Source: an uncultured Campylobacter sp.
GTDB lineage: Bacteria; Campylobacterota; Campylobacteria; Campylobacterales; Campylobacteraceae
Direction of reading: 5' to 3'
Assembly (NCBI GenBank): GCA_937965895.1
Contig: CALCKS010000018.1
Span: 1-33,442 of the forward strand
Length of the DNA stretch: 33,442 nucleotides
Of this stretch, positions 8,257-15,824 are shown piece after piece (the stretch's first letter is position 1; each line of letters opens with the position of its first letter). A model generated the notes under the pieces. It worked only from the letters and a program-made list of their open reading frames with translations, was not told the origin of the DNA and did no database searches. A program made the position numbers and the translations under genes.

Positions 8257-8277
8257 CAAGCCCTTAAGCCGAACGGA

Positions 8278-8694
8278 TCAGAATCCGTGCGCTTTTTTTA
8301 GCTGCGGATCGATCGGTTTTTTCGCGCCGTCCTTAGTCACACTCACGTAGGTCGCGATCGCGGATGTCACGTGTATGCACTCGCGAAAGCCCGCCGCATT
8401 TAGCCGCTGTGCCGTGACTTCGATCTTGGTTTTGATCGAGGTGTTGCCCACTTCCGTTATCTTGGCGTAGCAGCTCACGACGTCGCCGACGAAAACGGGC
8501 TGTTTAAATATAATCTCTTGCATCGAGATCGTCACGACGCGCTCGGGAGCCACTTCTCGCGCGGCCTGAGCGCCCGCAAGGTCGATCTGGCTTAGTATCC
8601 AGCCGCCAAAAATGTTGCCAGCGGAGTTGGTGTCTTTTGGCAAGGCGACTTGCTTCATGCGCGGTTCGCCCATACCTTCTAATGTTTTTTCCAT
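8278..8694 (-). CDS. yciA: YciA-family acyl-CoA thioesterase
   Basis: A 138-residue single hotdog-fold thioesterase that hydrolyses acyl-CoA to free acid and CoA in the cytoplasm. The family pattern is clear: MKQVALPKDTNSAGNIFGGWILSQIDLAGAQAA, with the Asn/Asp-bearing loop of the active site, then the strand RVVTISMQEIIFKQPVFVGDVVS and a late ATYVSVTKDG. The length is normal for YciA. A ribosome site (AGAGAGGATAAA) precedes the ATG. The C. jejuni homologue (Cj0915, a hexamer studied structurally) sits next to ciaB, as here, which supports the assignment. The two genes are 218 bases apart, so they may be transcribed separately. Confidence 0.93.
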   Translation of the reverse strand: MEKTLEGMGEPRMKQVALPKDTNSAGNIFGGWILSQIDLAGAQAAREVAPERVVTISMQEIIFKQPVFVGDVVSCYAKITEVGNTSIKTKIEVTAQRLNAAGFRECIHVTSAIATYVSVTKDGAKKPIDPQLKKAHGF

Positions 8695-8912
8695 TTTTAT
8701 CCTCTCTATTTTTATTTAATTTTGCAAATTTAGCGACAATCCGCCGCATTTAGCTTATCTTGCGTCAAGCCCGTTTAAATTTGACTCGCAAAACCCGCAT
8801 CTTTATAACGTAAATTTGAGCGTCAAAAAGGTGCAGGTCTCGCTGCGCAAAAGGCAAATTTACAGCCCAATCGGCAGCGAGCAAAGGCTAAATTTGGCGC
8901 CGCAAACGCGCC

Positions 8913-10742
8913 CTATTTCTCTCCCGCTTGCCACTTTTCCCATTCGCCGCTCTCGTCAAGCTCATTGCCGATAGCCTTGTAGCGAGCGTAGTAGTGCTCT
9001 ACAAATGCCCTTGCCTGCGCGTGTTTAGGCAAGTAGCTTTTGCCCTCTTTGTCGCAAAATTTCGCCAAAAACTCGCCCGCCGGAGCGCGCCTTGCGTAGT
9101 GAAGCGCTAAATTTTTGTAGTTTGCGAGGCAGATTTCTTTAAATTTAGCATAGTGTTCGCGGTCAAATTTGACGACCAAAGCGCCGCCCTCAAAACTAAG
9201 CGCGCCCGAGTCAAACAGCAAGCTCAGGTGTATGAGCCCCTCGCAGTAGTACGCCCGCACCTCATCGACCTCGCGCCACGCGATGAGTCCGACCGCGCGG
9301 GCGATCAGCTCGTGAAATACGCTCATTTCGTAGTTTGCGTCGCCGCCGATAAAGAAATTTACCAGCCCGCCCGTAGTCGCCTTGTACTCTTCGATAAATT
9401 TAAACTCGCCGTCCGCGTTCATCGCCTTTTCCGTGTCGGTGCCGACGAAAAGTATATGTCCAAACTCGTGCCCTATCGTGGAGATTTCGTAGGTTTTCTT
9501 CCAAATTTGAGGCTTTTTAAACAAAATTTCGCGTCCGTAGTCCAAAAACTCGCGCGAAAAAATCTCCCCGCTAAGCTTCATAAACGGCCGCGCCTTGGCG
9601 CTCTCGTAAACGTGCTCCACGAAGGCGAATATCTTTTTGCCCCGCTCCTTGCTCACGATCTCGTCGTTTGGCACGACCTGCGCGGAGAAAAGTCCGTTTA
9701 GCTCGGCGCCGTAGTAGATCATCGGCACGCTGATATATGTTTGCGTTCTAGCGACGTTTTGCGTAACTTGGCGCGCGAGCTGGGCGTCCTCTATCCCGCA
9801 CTCGCGGCAAATTTGCTCGTAGGCGCGGATGACGCTAGCTTTAAACTTCTCCTCGTCAAAGTCGCTGGCACCCGCTAGCCTCACGTCCCACTCGAGCGCG
9901 ACGGCATGCGTGTAGGCATCCTCGTAGTACTCGAGCGGATGGCCGGGCTGCAGCGGGCCTTTTACATCCATCCACGCGCGCTCGGCGTCCTGCCACGCTG
10001 GGATCACTTTGTCGTTTTCGCGCTCGCAAAACGCCGCTTTTAGCTTTTCAAAGTACCTCACGTAAGCTCTTTGCTCGTCATTTACGGCTAGCGTTTTTAG
10101 ATTTTTGATTAGCTCCTCCAGCGCATCCGCCACGCGTTTTACTTCTTTTTCAAAGGCTACGGCATAGGGCGCGAAGGCGTATTTTTCGCCGTTTTTCATA
10201 ACTGCGCCGTAGCTTCGCTCGCCCTTTTCGTCGCCGTCTTTTTGATAGAGGCCCTTTTCGTCGATAAATTTGATCGCTTCGGCCATGCTTGCAAATTTAG
10301 CTTCGAATTCTTTATTCGTCGTTTGCAGGATTTGCCTGTCCCACGTGCTTTGCCACGCGTTCATCGCTAGTCCCGCGCCGTGCATGCCGCTAAGTAGTGC
10401 TAGGTAAAAATCGTCTAAAATTTTCTCCTCTTTTACTCGCACCAAAAGCTTTTCAAAACGCGCCTCGTAAAACTCGCGCACGAGCTCAAAAGCTTCGTCT
10501 TTTATGCGCCCTATCTCGGTCTCCTCGCGTCCCTGCTTTTTTAGCTCGTTTTCCAGCGGCTCGACCTTTAGGTCGACTATGCGGCGCAAAACCGCGACTT
10601 TCTCACTCTTTTGCCCCTTAAAACCCGCGATTTTTAGCATATTTTGCACGACCTCGCTAGGATTATCCAACTGCCTATACATCGCGTTTAGCTCGTCTTT
10701 GCCTGCGGCTACTAGCTCGTTTAATCTTTTAAAATCGTTCAC
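8913..10742 (-). CDS. ciaB: CiaB homologue with HExxH zinc-metalloprotease motif
   Basis: The 609-residue product matches CiaB of C. jejuni (about 610 residues) in length, N-terminal style (MNDFKRLNELVAAGKDELN) and position next to the YciA thioesterase gene. No signal peptide or membrane segment is seen. Residues 420-430 read ISTIGHEFGHI, a HExxH zinc-binding motif (His425, Glu426, His429). About 22 residues later comes FIEEYKATTGG, where Glu451 or Glu452 could be the third ligand as in gluzincins. CiaB is known as a protein needed for efficient host-cell invasion; the motif suggests it is, or derives from, a peptidase (inference). The second motif recalls the EExxA element of M49 dipeptidyl peptidases, but the first is the five-residue HExxH form. 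Confidence 0.85.
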   Translation of the reverse strand: MNDFKRLNELVAAGKDELNAMYRQLDNPSEVVQNMLKIAGFKGQKSEKVAVLRRIVDLKVEPLENELKKQGREETEIGRIKDEAFELVREFYEARFEKLLVRVKEEKILDDFYLALLSGMHGAGLAMNAWQSTWDRQILQTTNKEFEAKFASMAEAIKFIDEKGLYQKDGDEKGERSYGAVMKNGEKYAFAPYAVAFEKEVKRVADALEELIKNLKTLAVNDEQRAYVRYFEKLKAAFCERENDKVIPAWQDAERAWMDVKGPLQPGHPLEYYEDAYTHAVALEWDVRLAGASDFDEEKFKASVIRAYEQICRECGIEDAQLARQVTQNVARTQTYISVPMIYYGAELNGLFSAQVVPNDEIVSKERGKKIFAFVEHVYESAKARPFMKLSGEIFSREFLDYGREILFKKPQIWKKTYEISTIGHEFGHILFVGTDTEKAMNADGEFKFIEEYKATTGGLVNFFIGGDANYEMSVFHELIARAVGLIAWREVDEVRAYYCEGLIHLSLLFDSGALSFEGGALVVKFDREHYAKFKEICLANYKNLALHYARRAPAGEFLAKFCDKEGKSYLPKHAQARAFVEHYYARYKAIGNELDESGEWEKWQAGEK

Positions 10743-10958
10743 GTTTATCCTTTTTAAAATTTGGCGTATTTTAGCTTAAATCTGATGCATATCGCGTTAA
10801 AAATGAGCGAGCGGGAGTTAAATTTAAAGATGCGGGCGGTAAAATTTGCGCCCTAAAGAGACTGGTTTATAAAGCTCAAATTTGCATTTATCTAAAAACG
10901 AGGGACGGGGTCAAATTTAGAGATCAAATTTGACCCGCGCGAGTAAAATCGGCTAAAT

Positions 10959-11132
10959 TTAGCGCTTTAGCGAACAGCGGTTTAAAAAGTAGCAAGCGGG
11001 GCAAAATCCCGTAACGCCCACGATAAAGGGCACGAGTCCGATCAGCCCCCACCAGCTGCTAAACACGGCTCCGGCGATCATTATCGCTAGCCCGATCAGC
11101 GCTCTTATTATCCTAGTTTTTTTACTTAGCAT
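10959..11132 (-). CDS. Small DUF2892-like membrane protein (second of pair)
   Basis: A 57-residue protein, MLSKKTRIIRALIGLAIMIA then a glycine-rich hydrophobic stretch, LIGLVPFIVGVTGFCPACYF and a short basic tail NRCSLKR. It has two predicted membrane segments and the TGFCP-x(2)-Y/F motif of the YgaP-type DUF2892 domain. It overlaps the end of the larger paralogue by 7 bases (ATGC-TAA overlap), with GAAAGGAAAA as ribosome site, so translation is probably coupled. Three cysteines (in FCPAC and NRC) face the same end and could carry persulfide or metal (inference). The family is often found with rhodanese and sulfur genes. Confidence 0.8.
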   Translation of the reverse strand: MLSKKTRIIRALIGLAIMIAGAVFSSWWGLIGLVPFIVGVTGFCPACYFLNRCSLKR

Positions 11133-11338
11133 TGCATTTTCCTTTCTTTGTTTTTACATTTTTTACACGTATTTATACCAAAAAATTTATAAAGAGGACA
11201 ATAACCGTAAACAGCCGTCAGTAGCGGCACGAGTCCGACCAGCCACAGCCAGCACTCGCAGACAAACCCAAATGCGTATATCCAAACCGCAGCGGCTACT
11301 AGGCGGATAGTTTTATCTAAAATTCCGACGTTTTGCAT
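11126..11338 (-). CDS. Small DUF2892 membrane protein (first of pair)
   Basis: A 70-residue protein with two membrane helices: MQNVGILDKTIRLVAAAVWI, then LWLVGLVPLLTAVYGYCPLY, followed by KFFGINTCKKCKNKE. The YGYCPLYKFFGINTC ending is the signature of the transmembrane domain of YgaP-like (DUF2892) proteins. It starts 10 bases after the sulfide:quinone oxidoreductase stop, with AAAGGAGAG before the ATG, and its stop overlaps the next small gene. The operon position suggests a role with sulfide oxidation at the membrane, though no biochemical role can be read from the sequence. Confidence 0.85.
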   Translation of the reverse strand: MQNVGILDKTIRLVAAAVWIYAFGFVCECWLWLVGLVPLLTAVYGYCPLYKFFGINTCKKCKNKERKMQC

Positions 11339-11348
11339 TTTCTCTCCT

Positions 11349-12695
11349 TTATGCTAGGCCTCTTATCATGCCTTGCATGACCATCGGCTTCATCATATAT
11401 AGCTTCATCGCCCAGTTTAGGTAGCTCTCGCGAGTCGCGCCCATGCACGCTATCGTAGGCTCGGGCTTGCCCGTCCAGTTAAACTCCACCATCACCGCCT
11501 TACCAAATTTCGTTAGTAGTGGGCAGGCGGTGTAGCCGCCGTATCTAGCACTCGGTTCGCGTCCTTTTATAACGTCGGCTAAATTTTGCGCCAACACGGG
11601 ATACATCTTGCGTATACTAGCTCCTGTTTTGCCCGCAGGAAATCCGCAAACGTCGCCGATAGCAAATATATTTTTAAATTTCGAGTGTTGCAGCGTCTCG
11701 CGCGTGAGGCTAATCCAGTTGCCCGCCACATCGCCCTTTTCTACGCTTAGCCCGGCATCGGCGTATATTTTAGAAGCCTTCATGCGAGGCACTAGGTGTA
11801 GGTAGTCGAATTTTACTTCGACTAGCTCTTTAGCGAGTTTATTTTCGCCGTTTTCGCGGTACGGCATAGCATGCTCAAATACCGCTATATTAGCACTTTT
11901 ATCCACCTCAACCAGCTGATGCGAGGTAAAATACTTAACGTCTCGCTCCTCCAGCATCCCTTCTATCATTTTAGCATAAACAGGAGCGGAAAATATCGTC
12001 CGAGCACCCGAGTATATCGAGATATCAAGCTTGTCTCTGTTGCCTAAATTTCGCGCCATATCTTCGGTTAGCAGCGTTACTTTTTTATTTGCGCCCGAAC
12101 ACTTCATCGGTGTTTTGTTGTCGCTAAAGACTATCTTGCCGCCTTCTTTGCCGACTTTTTTCATTATACCGGACATAGCAACGGCGCCTGGGATCGTGTA
12201 GATAGAAGTCACGTTGTCGCTACCGATATCGTCGGCGCTAAGTCCTTTTACGCTCTCAAACTCATACTCCGCTCCGCTAGCTATCACGAGGTAGTCGTAG
12301 CTTAAATTTAACCCGTCCTCTAGCTTGACGGAATTTGCCCCCGGATCGATGGATACGGCATTTTGTTTTATCCATTTTACGCCGTCTGGGATCAAATTTG
12401 ATTTTTCATAAGTTATGTCTTCGGGCAGATAGTGACCGGCTGCGATGAGCGTAAAGCCAGGCTGATAGTAGAAGTGCTCGTCCTTATCAAGGACCGTTAG
12501 TTCGGCGTTTGGCATATCTCGTCGTAGTTTCGCCGCTAGGCTGATGCCGCCTAGACCGCCACCGATTATTAGGATATTTGCGCGGATGTCCGCATTTTCT
12601 CCCGCATTTAGCTTGCTAGCGCCTGCGACTCCCGCCGCCGCTAGCCCCGCCGCGCCTAAAATTTTCAAGACGCCTCTTCTGTCGATGCTTTGCAT
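11349..12695 (-). CDS. sqr: Sulfide:quinone oxidoreductase family flavoprotein, Tat-exported
   Basis: A 448-residue FAD enzyme expected to oxidise sulfide and pass electrons to quinone. It starts with a Tat signal (DRRGVLKILGAAGLAAAGVAG) and then the FAD site NILIIGGGLGGISLAAKL (residues 40-57). Cys199 in TPMKCSGANKK and Cys391 in GYTACPLLTKFGKAV fit the two redox cysteines of SQR. IFAIGDVCGFPAGKTGASIRK (344-363) is the second FAD-contact region. The Tat signal places it on the periplasmic face. The ATG has AAAAGGAGC in front. It lies between a Cys-rich Crp-type gene (65 bases upstream) and two DUF2892 peptides (10 bases downstream). Flavocytochrome c sulfide dehydrogenase subunit is the main alternative, but no cytochrome partner is adjacent. 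Confidence 0.87.
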   Translation of the reverse strand: MQSIDRRGVLKILGAAGLAAAGVAGASKLNAGENADIRANILIIGGGLGGISLAAKLRRDMPNAELTVLDKDEHFYYQPGFTLIAAGHYLPEDITYEKSNLIPDGVKWIKQNAVSIDPGANSVKLEDGLNLSYDYLVIASGAEYEFESVKGLSADDIGSDNVTSIYTIPGAVAMSGIMKKVGKEGGKIVFSDNKTPMKCSGANKKVTLLTEDMARNLGNRDKLDISIYSGARTIFSAPVYAKMIEGMLEERDVKYFTSHQLVEVDKSANIAVFEHAMPYRENGENKLAKELVEVKFDYLHLVPRMKASKIYADAGLSVEKGDVAGNWISLTRETLQHSKFKNIFAIGDVCGFPAGKTGASIRKMYPVLAQNLADVIKGREPSARYGGYTACPLLTKFGKAVMVEFNWTGKPEPTIACMGATRESYLNWAMKLYMMKPMVMQGMIRGLA

Positions 12696-12760
12696 AAAAG
12701 CTCCTTTTAGAAGTTATTGTCAAATCATAGCGCATTTTAAAATTTAAATATGTAACAAAG

Positions 12761-13396
12761 TCACCTTAACGTCACGACTCCACGTTTTAGCTCGACAAGC
12801 CCCTTTTTCTGCATCTCTTTTAGCGCTCTTGATACCGCTTCTCGCGCGCTAGCGATGTCGTTTGCGATCTGTTCGTGCGTGATCTTTAGCCCGTTTTTCG
12901 CGCCGTTTTGCTCGAGGAAATTTATTATTCGCCTAGTTAGTGGCAAAAACAGCGTCTGATCCATCGCCGTTATCGCCGAGCTAAAGCGCGTAGCCATGAG
13001 CTCTAGCGCGTGATTTGCCACCTGCGGATAGTTTTCGCGTAGCCTCTTAAATATCTCCCTCGGGATCAAAATCATCCGCACGTCATCTTCGATTTGCAAA
13101 TTTATCTCCGCTTGTAGCGCTCCTAGCGAACAAAAGCCGCACAGCATACAGCTATCGCCGTCTTGTAGGTTAAAGACGGTGATCTCTTTAAAATTACTCG
13201 TGCTAACCAGCCCGCGCGCACGCCCGCTTATGATGATCGCGTAGCCAAGGCAGCCATCTTTTGGGTATATTCTTTCACCCTTTTTAAAGCTTTTTAGCGT
13301 CGCGCTTTTTAACACCGCCTCTTCATCCTGCGCACTAAGCGTAAATTTAGACATAAACCGTTGCTTTAGCGTATCTTTTAGCTCGTCTCCCGACAT
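12761..13396 (-). CDS. Cysteine-rich Crp/Fnr-family transcriptional regulator
   Basis: A 211-residue regulator with an N-terminal cyclic-nucleotide-binding-like beta barrel (about 25-120), a dimer helix (NYPQVANHALELMATRF) and a C-terminal winged helix (ITHEQIANDIASAREAVSRALKEM, 172-195). Cys49, Cys83, Cys86 and Cys89 stand out; the last three form C-x2-C-x2-C in GDSCMLCGFCSLG, in the loop where cAMP-type proteins bind ligand. This suggests sensing of thiol, persulfide, metal or an Fe-S cluster, not cAMP. The upstream GTG at 13402 lies inside the ribosome-site spacing; the ATG at 13396 is preceded by AAGGAG and is preferred. It sits upstream of sqr and is divergent from the SLAC1-type transporter, so both are likely targets. 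Confidence 0.88.
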   Translation of the reverse strand: MSGDELKDTLKQRFMSKFTLSAQDEEAVLKSATLKSFKKGERIYPKDGCLGYAIIISGRARGLVSTSNFKEITVFNLQDGDSCMLCGFCSLGALQAEINLQIEDDVRMILIPREIFKRLRENYPQVANHALELMATRFSSAITAMDQTLFLPLTRRIINFLEQNGAKNGLKITHEQIANDIASAREAVSRALKEMQKKGLVELKRGVVTLR

Positions 13397-13438
13397 ACGC
13401 ACTCCTTGGTTAAATTTGGCTTTTCTTAATTATATTTT

Positions 13439-13452
13439 CTTTTACGTAAAAG
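13439..13452. promoter_or_regulatory. Perfect 14-bp palindrome in the divergent regulator/transporter promoter
   Basis: The sequence CTTTTACGTAAAAG is a perfect inverted repeat located 43 bases upstream of the Crp-type start and about 110 bases upstream of the transporter start. It is the best operator candidate between the two genes, suiting autoregulation. A separate CGGTGA (13455-13460) and TCACCG (13511-13516) pair is weaker. A TAAAAT -10-like element lies near 13525. Confidence 0.5.
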
Positions 13453-13563
13453 CGCGGTGATAAAATTTAGCTACAAAATATTTTAAGCATTGATTTATTT
13501 CGTGACTAACTCACCGAAATTGCGCTAAAATTGGGGTAAAATTTAGAAAAAACAAGGAAAAAT

Positions 13564-14520
13564 ATGAAAACGCAGGACGAAAAACCAAGCTGGCTGCAAC
13601 ACTTTCCGATCATGTTTTACACCGTAGTTATGGGGCTTGGCGGACTAGCTCTCGCATACGAGCGGCTAAATTTGATCTTTGATATCTCAGGCGCGGTTTT
13701 TGAGATTTTACGCGGCGCGGCTAGCCTAGCGTACGCACTCATCTGCGCTTGTTACGCCGCAAAGCTGATCAGATACCCGCAAGCTTGCAAGGCGGAGTTT
13801 TTCCACCCGGTGCGCGTAAATTTTTTCGCTGCATTTTCGATCGGTACGCTATTAGTCGCCTCGCTCTGGCGGGACCTTGCGCCCGTTTACGACGCGCTTT
13901 TTTGCGTGGGCGTAGCGTTTCAGACCTTTATCACGCTACACGTCGTGTCTTTTTGGATCAAAAATAACGTCCAGATCGCACACTCAAACCCCGCGTGGTT
14001 CATCCCGATCGTCGGCAACCTCTTCGTCCCGCTTGCCGCACCCGCCGCGAGCGAGCTTGCGTGGTATTACTTTGCGATCGGGATATTTTTTTGGCCGGTG
14101 CTTTTTGCGGTTTTGTTTTACCGCATCATCTTTCACGATCAGATGCCGCAGAAATTTATCCCGACGCTTTTTATCGTGATCGCGCCGCCTGCGATGGCGT
14201 TTTTGGACTACGTCAAGCTCACCGGCAGCTTTGACGTGACGGCAAAGATCATGCTCTACATCACGCTATTTTTCGCGCTTCTCATCCTTTTTATGTTTAA
14301 AAGCTTTTTGCGGCTTAAATTTTTCCTCTCGTGGTGGGCGTTTACCTTCCCTACGGCTGCGGCTAGCATCGCGTTTTTGCGAGCGTTTGAGTTTAACGGG
14401 ATCAAATTTTTCTTGTTTGCGGGAGCGGCGGGTTTTGCCATCCTATGCGTTTTTATAGGTATCGTGGGCTTTTATACGGTAAAGGCAATGCGGCGCGGCG
14501 AAATTTGCGTGCCTGAGTGA
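13564..14520 (+). CDS. SLAC1/TehA (TDT) family anion transporter or channel
   Basis: A 318-residue polytopic membrane protein with about ten hydrophobic segments. The start FPIMFYTVVMGLGGLALAYER is typical of the tellurite-resistance/dicarboxylate (TDT, SLAC1) family, as are the loops PAWFIPIVGNLFVPLA and IIAPPAMAFLDYVK-like IVIAPPAMAFLDYVK. Members move anions such as nitrate, chloride, malate or sulfite. AAACAAGGAAAA precedes the ATG. It is the only complete plus-strand gene here, divergent from the Cys-rich Crp-type regulator that precedes sqr. Export of sulfite or a related sulfur anion would fit that context (inference). A bidirectional terminator follows. Confidence 0.85.
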   Translation: MKTQDEKPSWLQHFPIMFYTVVMGLGGLALAYERLNLIFDISGAVFEILRGAASLAYALICACYAAKLIRYPQACKAEFFHPVRVNFFAAFSIGTLLVASLWRDLAPVYDALFCVGVAFQTFITLHVVSFWIKNNVQIAHSNPAWFIPIVGNLFVPLAAPAASELAWYYFAIGIFFWPVLFAVLFYRIIFHDQMPQKFIPTLFIVIAPPAMAFLDYVKLTGSFDVTAKIMLYITLFFALLILFMFKSFLRLKFFLSWWAFTFPTAAASIAFLRAFEFNGIKFFLFAGAAGFAILCVFIGIVGFYTVKAMRRGEICVPE

Positions 14521-14537
14521 TAGTTTTGTGAAATTTA

Positions 14538-14576
14538 AAAATCCGCGCTCAAATTTGATATTTAAACGCGGATTTT
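14538..14576. terminator. Bidirectional terminator between converging genes
   Basis: AAAATCCGCG (14538-14547) and CGCGGATTTT (14567-14576) are perfect 10-bp inverted arms around a 19-base loop. A-runs and T-runs at the ends allow function in both directions. It lies 17 bases after the SLAC1-type stop and 31 bases after the DUF5339 gene's stop. Confidence 0.8.
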
Positions 14577-14607
14577 GGGAGCGTAAATAAGCCGAAGCCG
14601 CTTAAAT

Positions 14608-14913
14608 TTACTTTATCGATCCCATCATTTTTAGCATATTTTCAAGCTCTTTTACTTCGGCTATGCCTTGGTTGCACGTAGATTCTTGTTCCTCTTTGCT
14701 CATCTTTTTTATGCTCGCGTAGTCGGCCTCAAACTCTTTTTTCGTCGCGGCGACGTCAAAGTCCTTTTTACCCTGAGCCTGGGCTTGTTTTGCCATCGAA
14801 TCGATAAAGTCGTAAGAAACTTTTCTATACTCCTCGCAAGCAGCAGGCATCTCAGCAGCCGCAAGCTGTCCGGTAAAAGCGCAAAGCGCGACGAAAAGCA
14901 GTGATTTTTTCAT
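14608..14913 (-). CDS. Small secreted protein, DUF5339-like
   Basis: A 101-residue protein with a signal peptide (MKKSLLFVALCAFTGQLAAA, cleavage near residue 20). The mature part is helical and charged, with two cysteines (Cys26 in AACEEY and Cys80 in STCNQG) that could form a disulfide. The pattern AACEEYRKVSYDFIDSMAKQ resembles DUF5339 proteins of Campylobacter and Pasteurellaceae, whose function is unknown. The ATG follows AAAAAGGATAAAC. It appears to be a single-gene unit ending at the shared terminator. I cannot assign a role beyond periplasmic location. Confidence 0.75.
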   Translation of the reverse strand: MKKSLLFVALCAFTGQLAAAEMPAACEEYRKVSYDFIDSMAKQAQAQGKKDFDVAATKKEFEADYASIKKMSKEEQESTCNQGIAEVKELENMLKMMGSIK

Positions 14914-14963
14914 GTTTATCCTTTTTAAAAAAATGCGGCGTATGATAGCGAAATTTGGATAAA

Positions 14964-15674
14964 TTAGCCATGACGGGCGATAAGTTCGCTAAAACTTATC
15001 TCGCGGACGTGAAATTTAACTCCGAGCGAGGCGAGCTTGTCTTGTATCGGTAGCGCTAGCTCCTCTATGCCGCTAAATACGCAAAGCGGCAAATTTTGCG
15101 CCCTCTCTTTGGTCGCCGCAAAGCTATCGTCGTCAAAAAATTTCTTTAAAAACACGAGCGTTTTTACCTTATCCACGCCCAAATCTTCGATGAAAACGCT
15201 GAAATATTTATATCCCGGCTCCGCGCGCGCTTCATCTTTCCGCGCGTAATCGTCTGCTAGTTCGCGGTAAAATTCGTTGTTTAAGTCCGCAAGAGGTGCG
15301 ATCGCATCAACCCGGCAAGGCGCCTCAAGCGCGGCGAGGACGGTTAAAATTTCCTCAAATTTAACGATGTCGTCCGCGACCTTTATCGGCTCCCACAAGC
15401 CAGCGCCGTGATAGGCAAAATACACGGGCGAGGCGTCCCCGAGGGCAAAATCCACAAAAAACGGATCGTCCATGCCGTTACGCGCGATGACCCGCCAGCT
15501 CTTGCGCCACTGTCCGGGCGTATCGTCCGCAAGCTCATCGCCCGTTTTGCGGCTAACAAGCCTATATCCCTCCTGAAAACTCTCAAACTCGTCAGGATAG
15601 AAAAACGGCAGTAAAATACACTCTGAAACGATGCGTTTGCGGATAAAATTTCGGATCAAATTCGGAATTTGCAT
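14964..15674 (-). CDS. SUKH (SMI1/KNR4)-like protein with an L7/L12 C-terminal-like domain
   Basis: A 236-residue cytoplasmic protein. The first 120 residues (FFYPDEFESFQEGYRLVSRK, WRVIARNGMDDPFFVDFA, PVYFAYHGAGLWEPIKVADD) look like SMI1/KNR4 (SUKH) proteins, a family used as immunity proteins against contact-delivered toxins. Residues about 156-226 (YFSVFIEDLGVDKVKTLVFL, ATKERAQNLP, IQDKLASLGVKFHVRE) follow the beta-alpha-alpha-beta pattern of the ribosomal L7/L12 C-terminal domain, including the lysine-rich helix start, the AK-E helix and the closing strand after the GV/GA turn. AAAGG precedes the ATG. No toxin gene is adjacent. The domain split is my reading; the SUKH assignment is moderate. 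Confidence 0.65.
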   Translation of the reverse strand: MQIPNLIRNFIRKRIVSECILLPFFYPDEFESFQEGYRLVSRKTGDELADDTPGQWRKSWRVIARNGMDDPFFVDFALGDASPVYFAYHGAGLWEPIKVADDIVKFEEILTVLAALEAPCRVDAIAPLADLNNEFYRELADDYARKDEARAEPGYKYFSVFIEDLGVDKVKTLVFLKKFFDDDSFAATKERAQNLPLCVFSGIEELALPIQDKLASLGVKFHVREISFSELIARHG

Positions 15675-15824
15675 GGCGCGGCCTTTGGGTTAAATTTAAG
15701 CGAATTTTAGCAGAGTTTTTTAACCTGCACAAAATTTACATTCAAATTTGACAAACACGAAAGAAGTAAATTACGCTCAAATTTGGTGAACTAAATTTGA
15801 GCACAAAAAGACAAGCGGAAGTAA

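Larger units (their letters stand above)
7683..8277. other. Long AT-rich intergenic region upstream of fdhF
   Basis: About 595 bases without a supportable gene. The part near fdhF (7683-7960) is AT-rich and should hold its promoter; the palindrome at 7699-7717 is listed separately. I did not find a GG-N10-GC sigma-54 site. The part at 7960-8230 is dense in AAATTT and CAAATTTGA words, and an 83-codon minus-strand frame there (7964-8215) has no ribosome site or domain. A weak hairpin for the thioesterase gene is at 8234-8256. Confidence 0.6.

Noticed and set aside
9153..9701. 182-codon plus-strand frame opposite ciaB
   Set aside because: Antisense shadow of a conserved gene; composition mirrors the opposite codons and no domain is seen.
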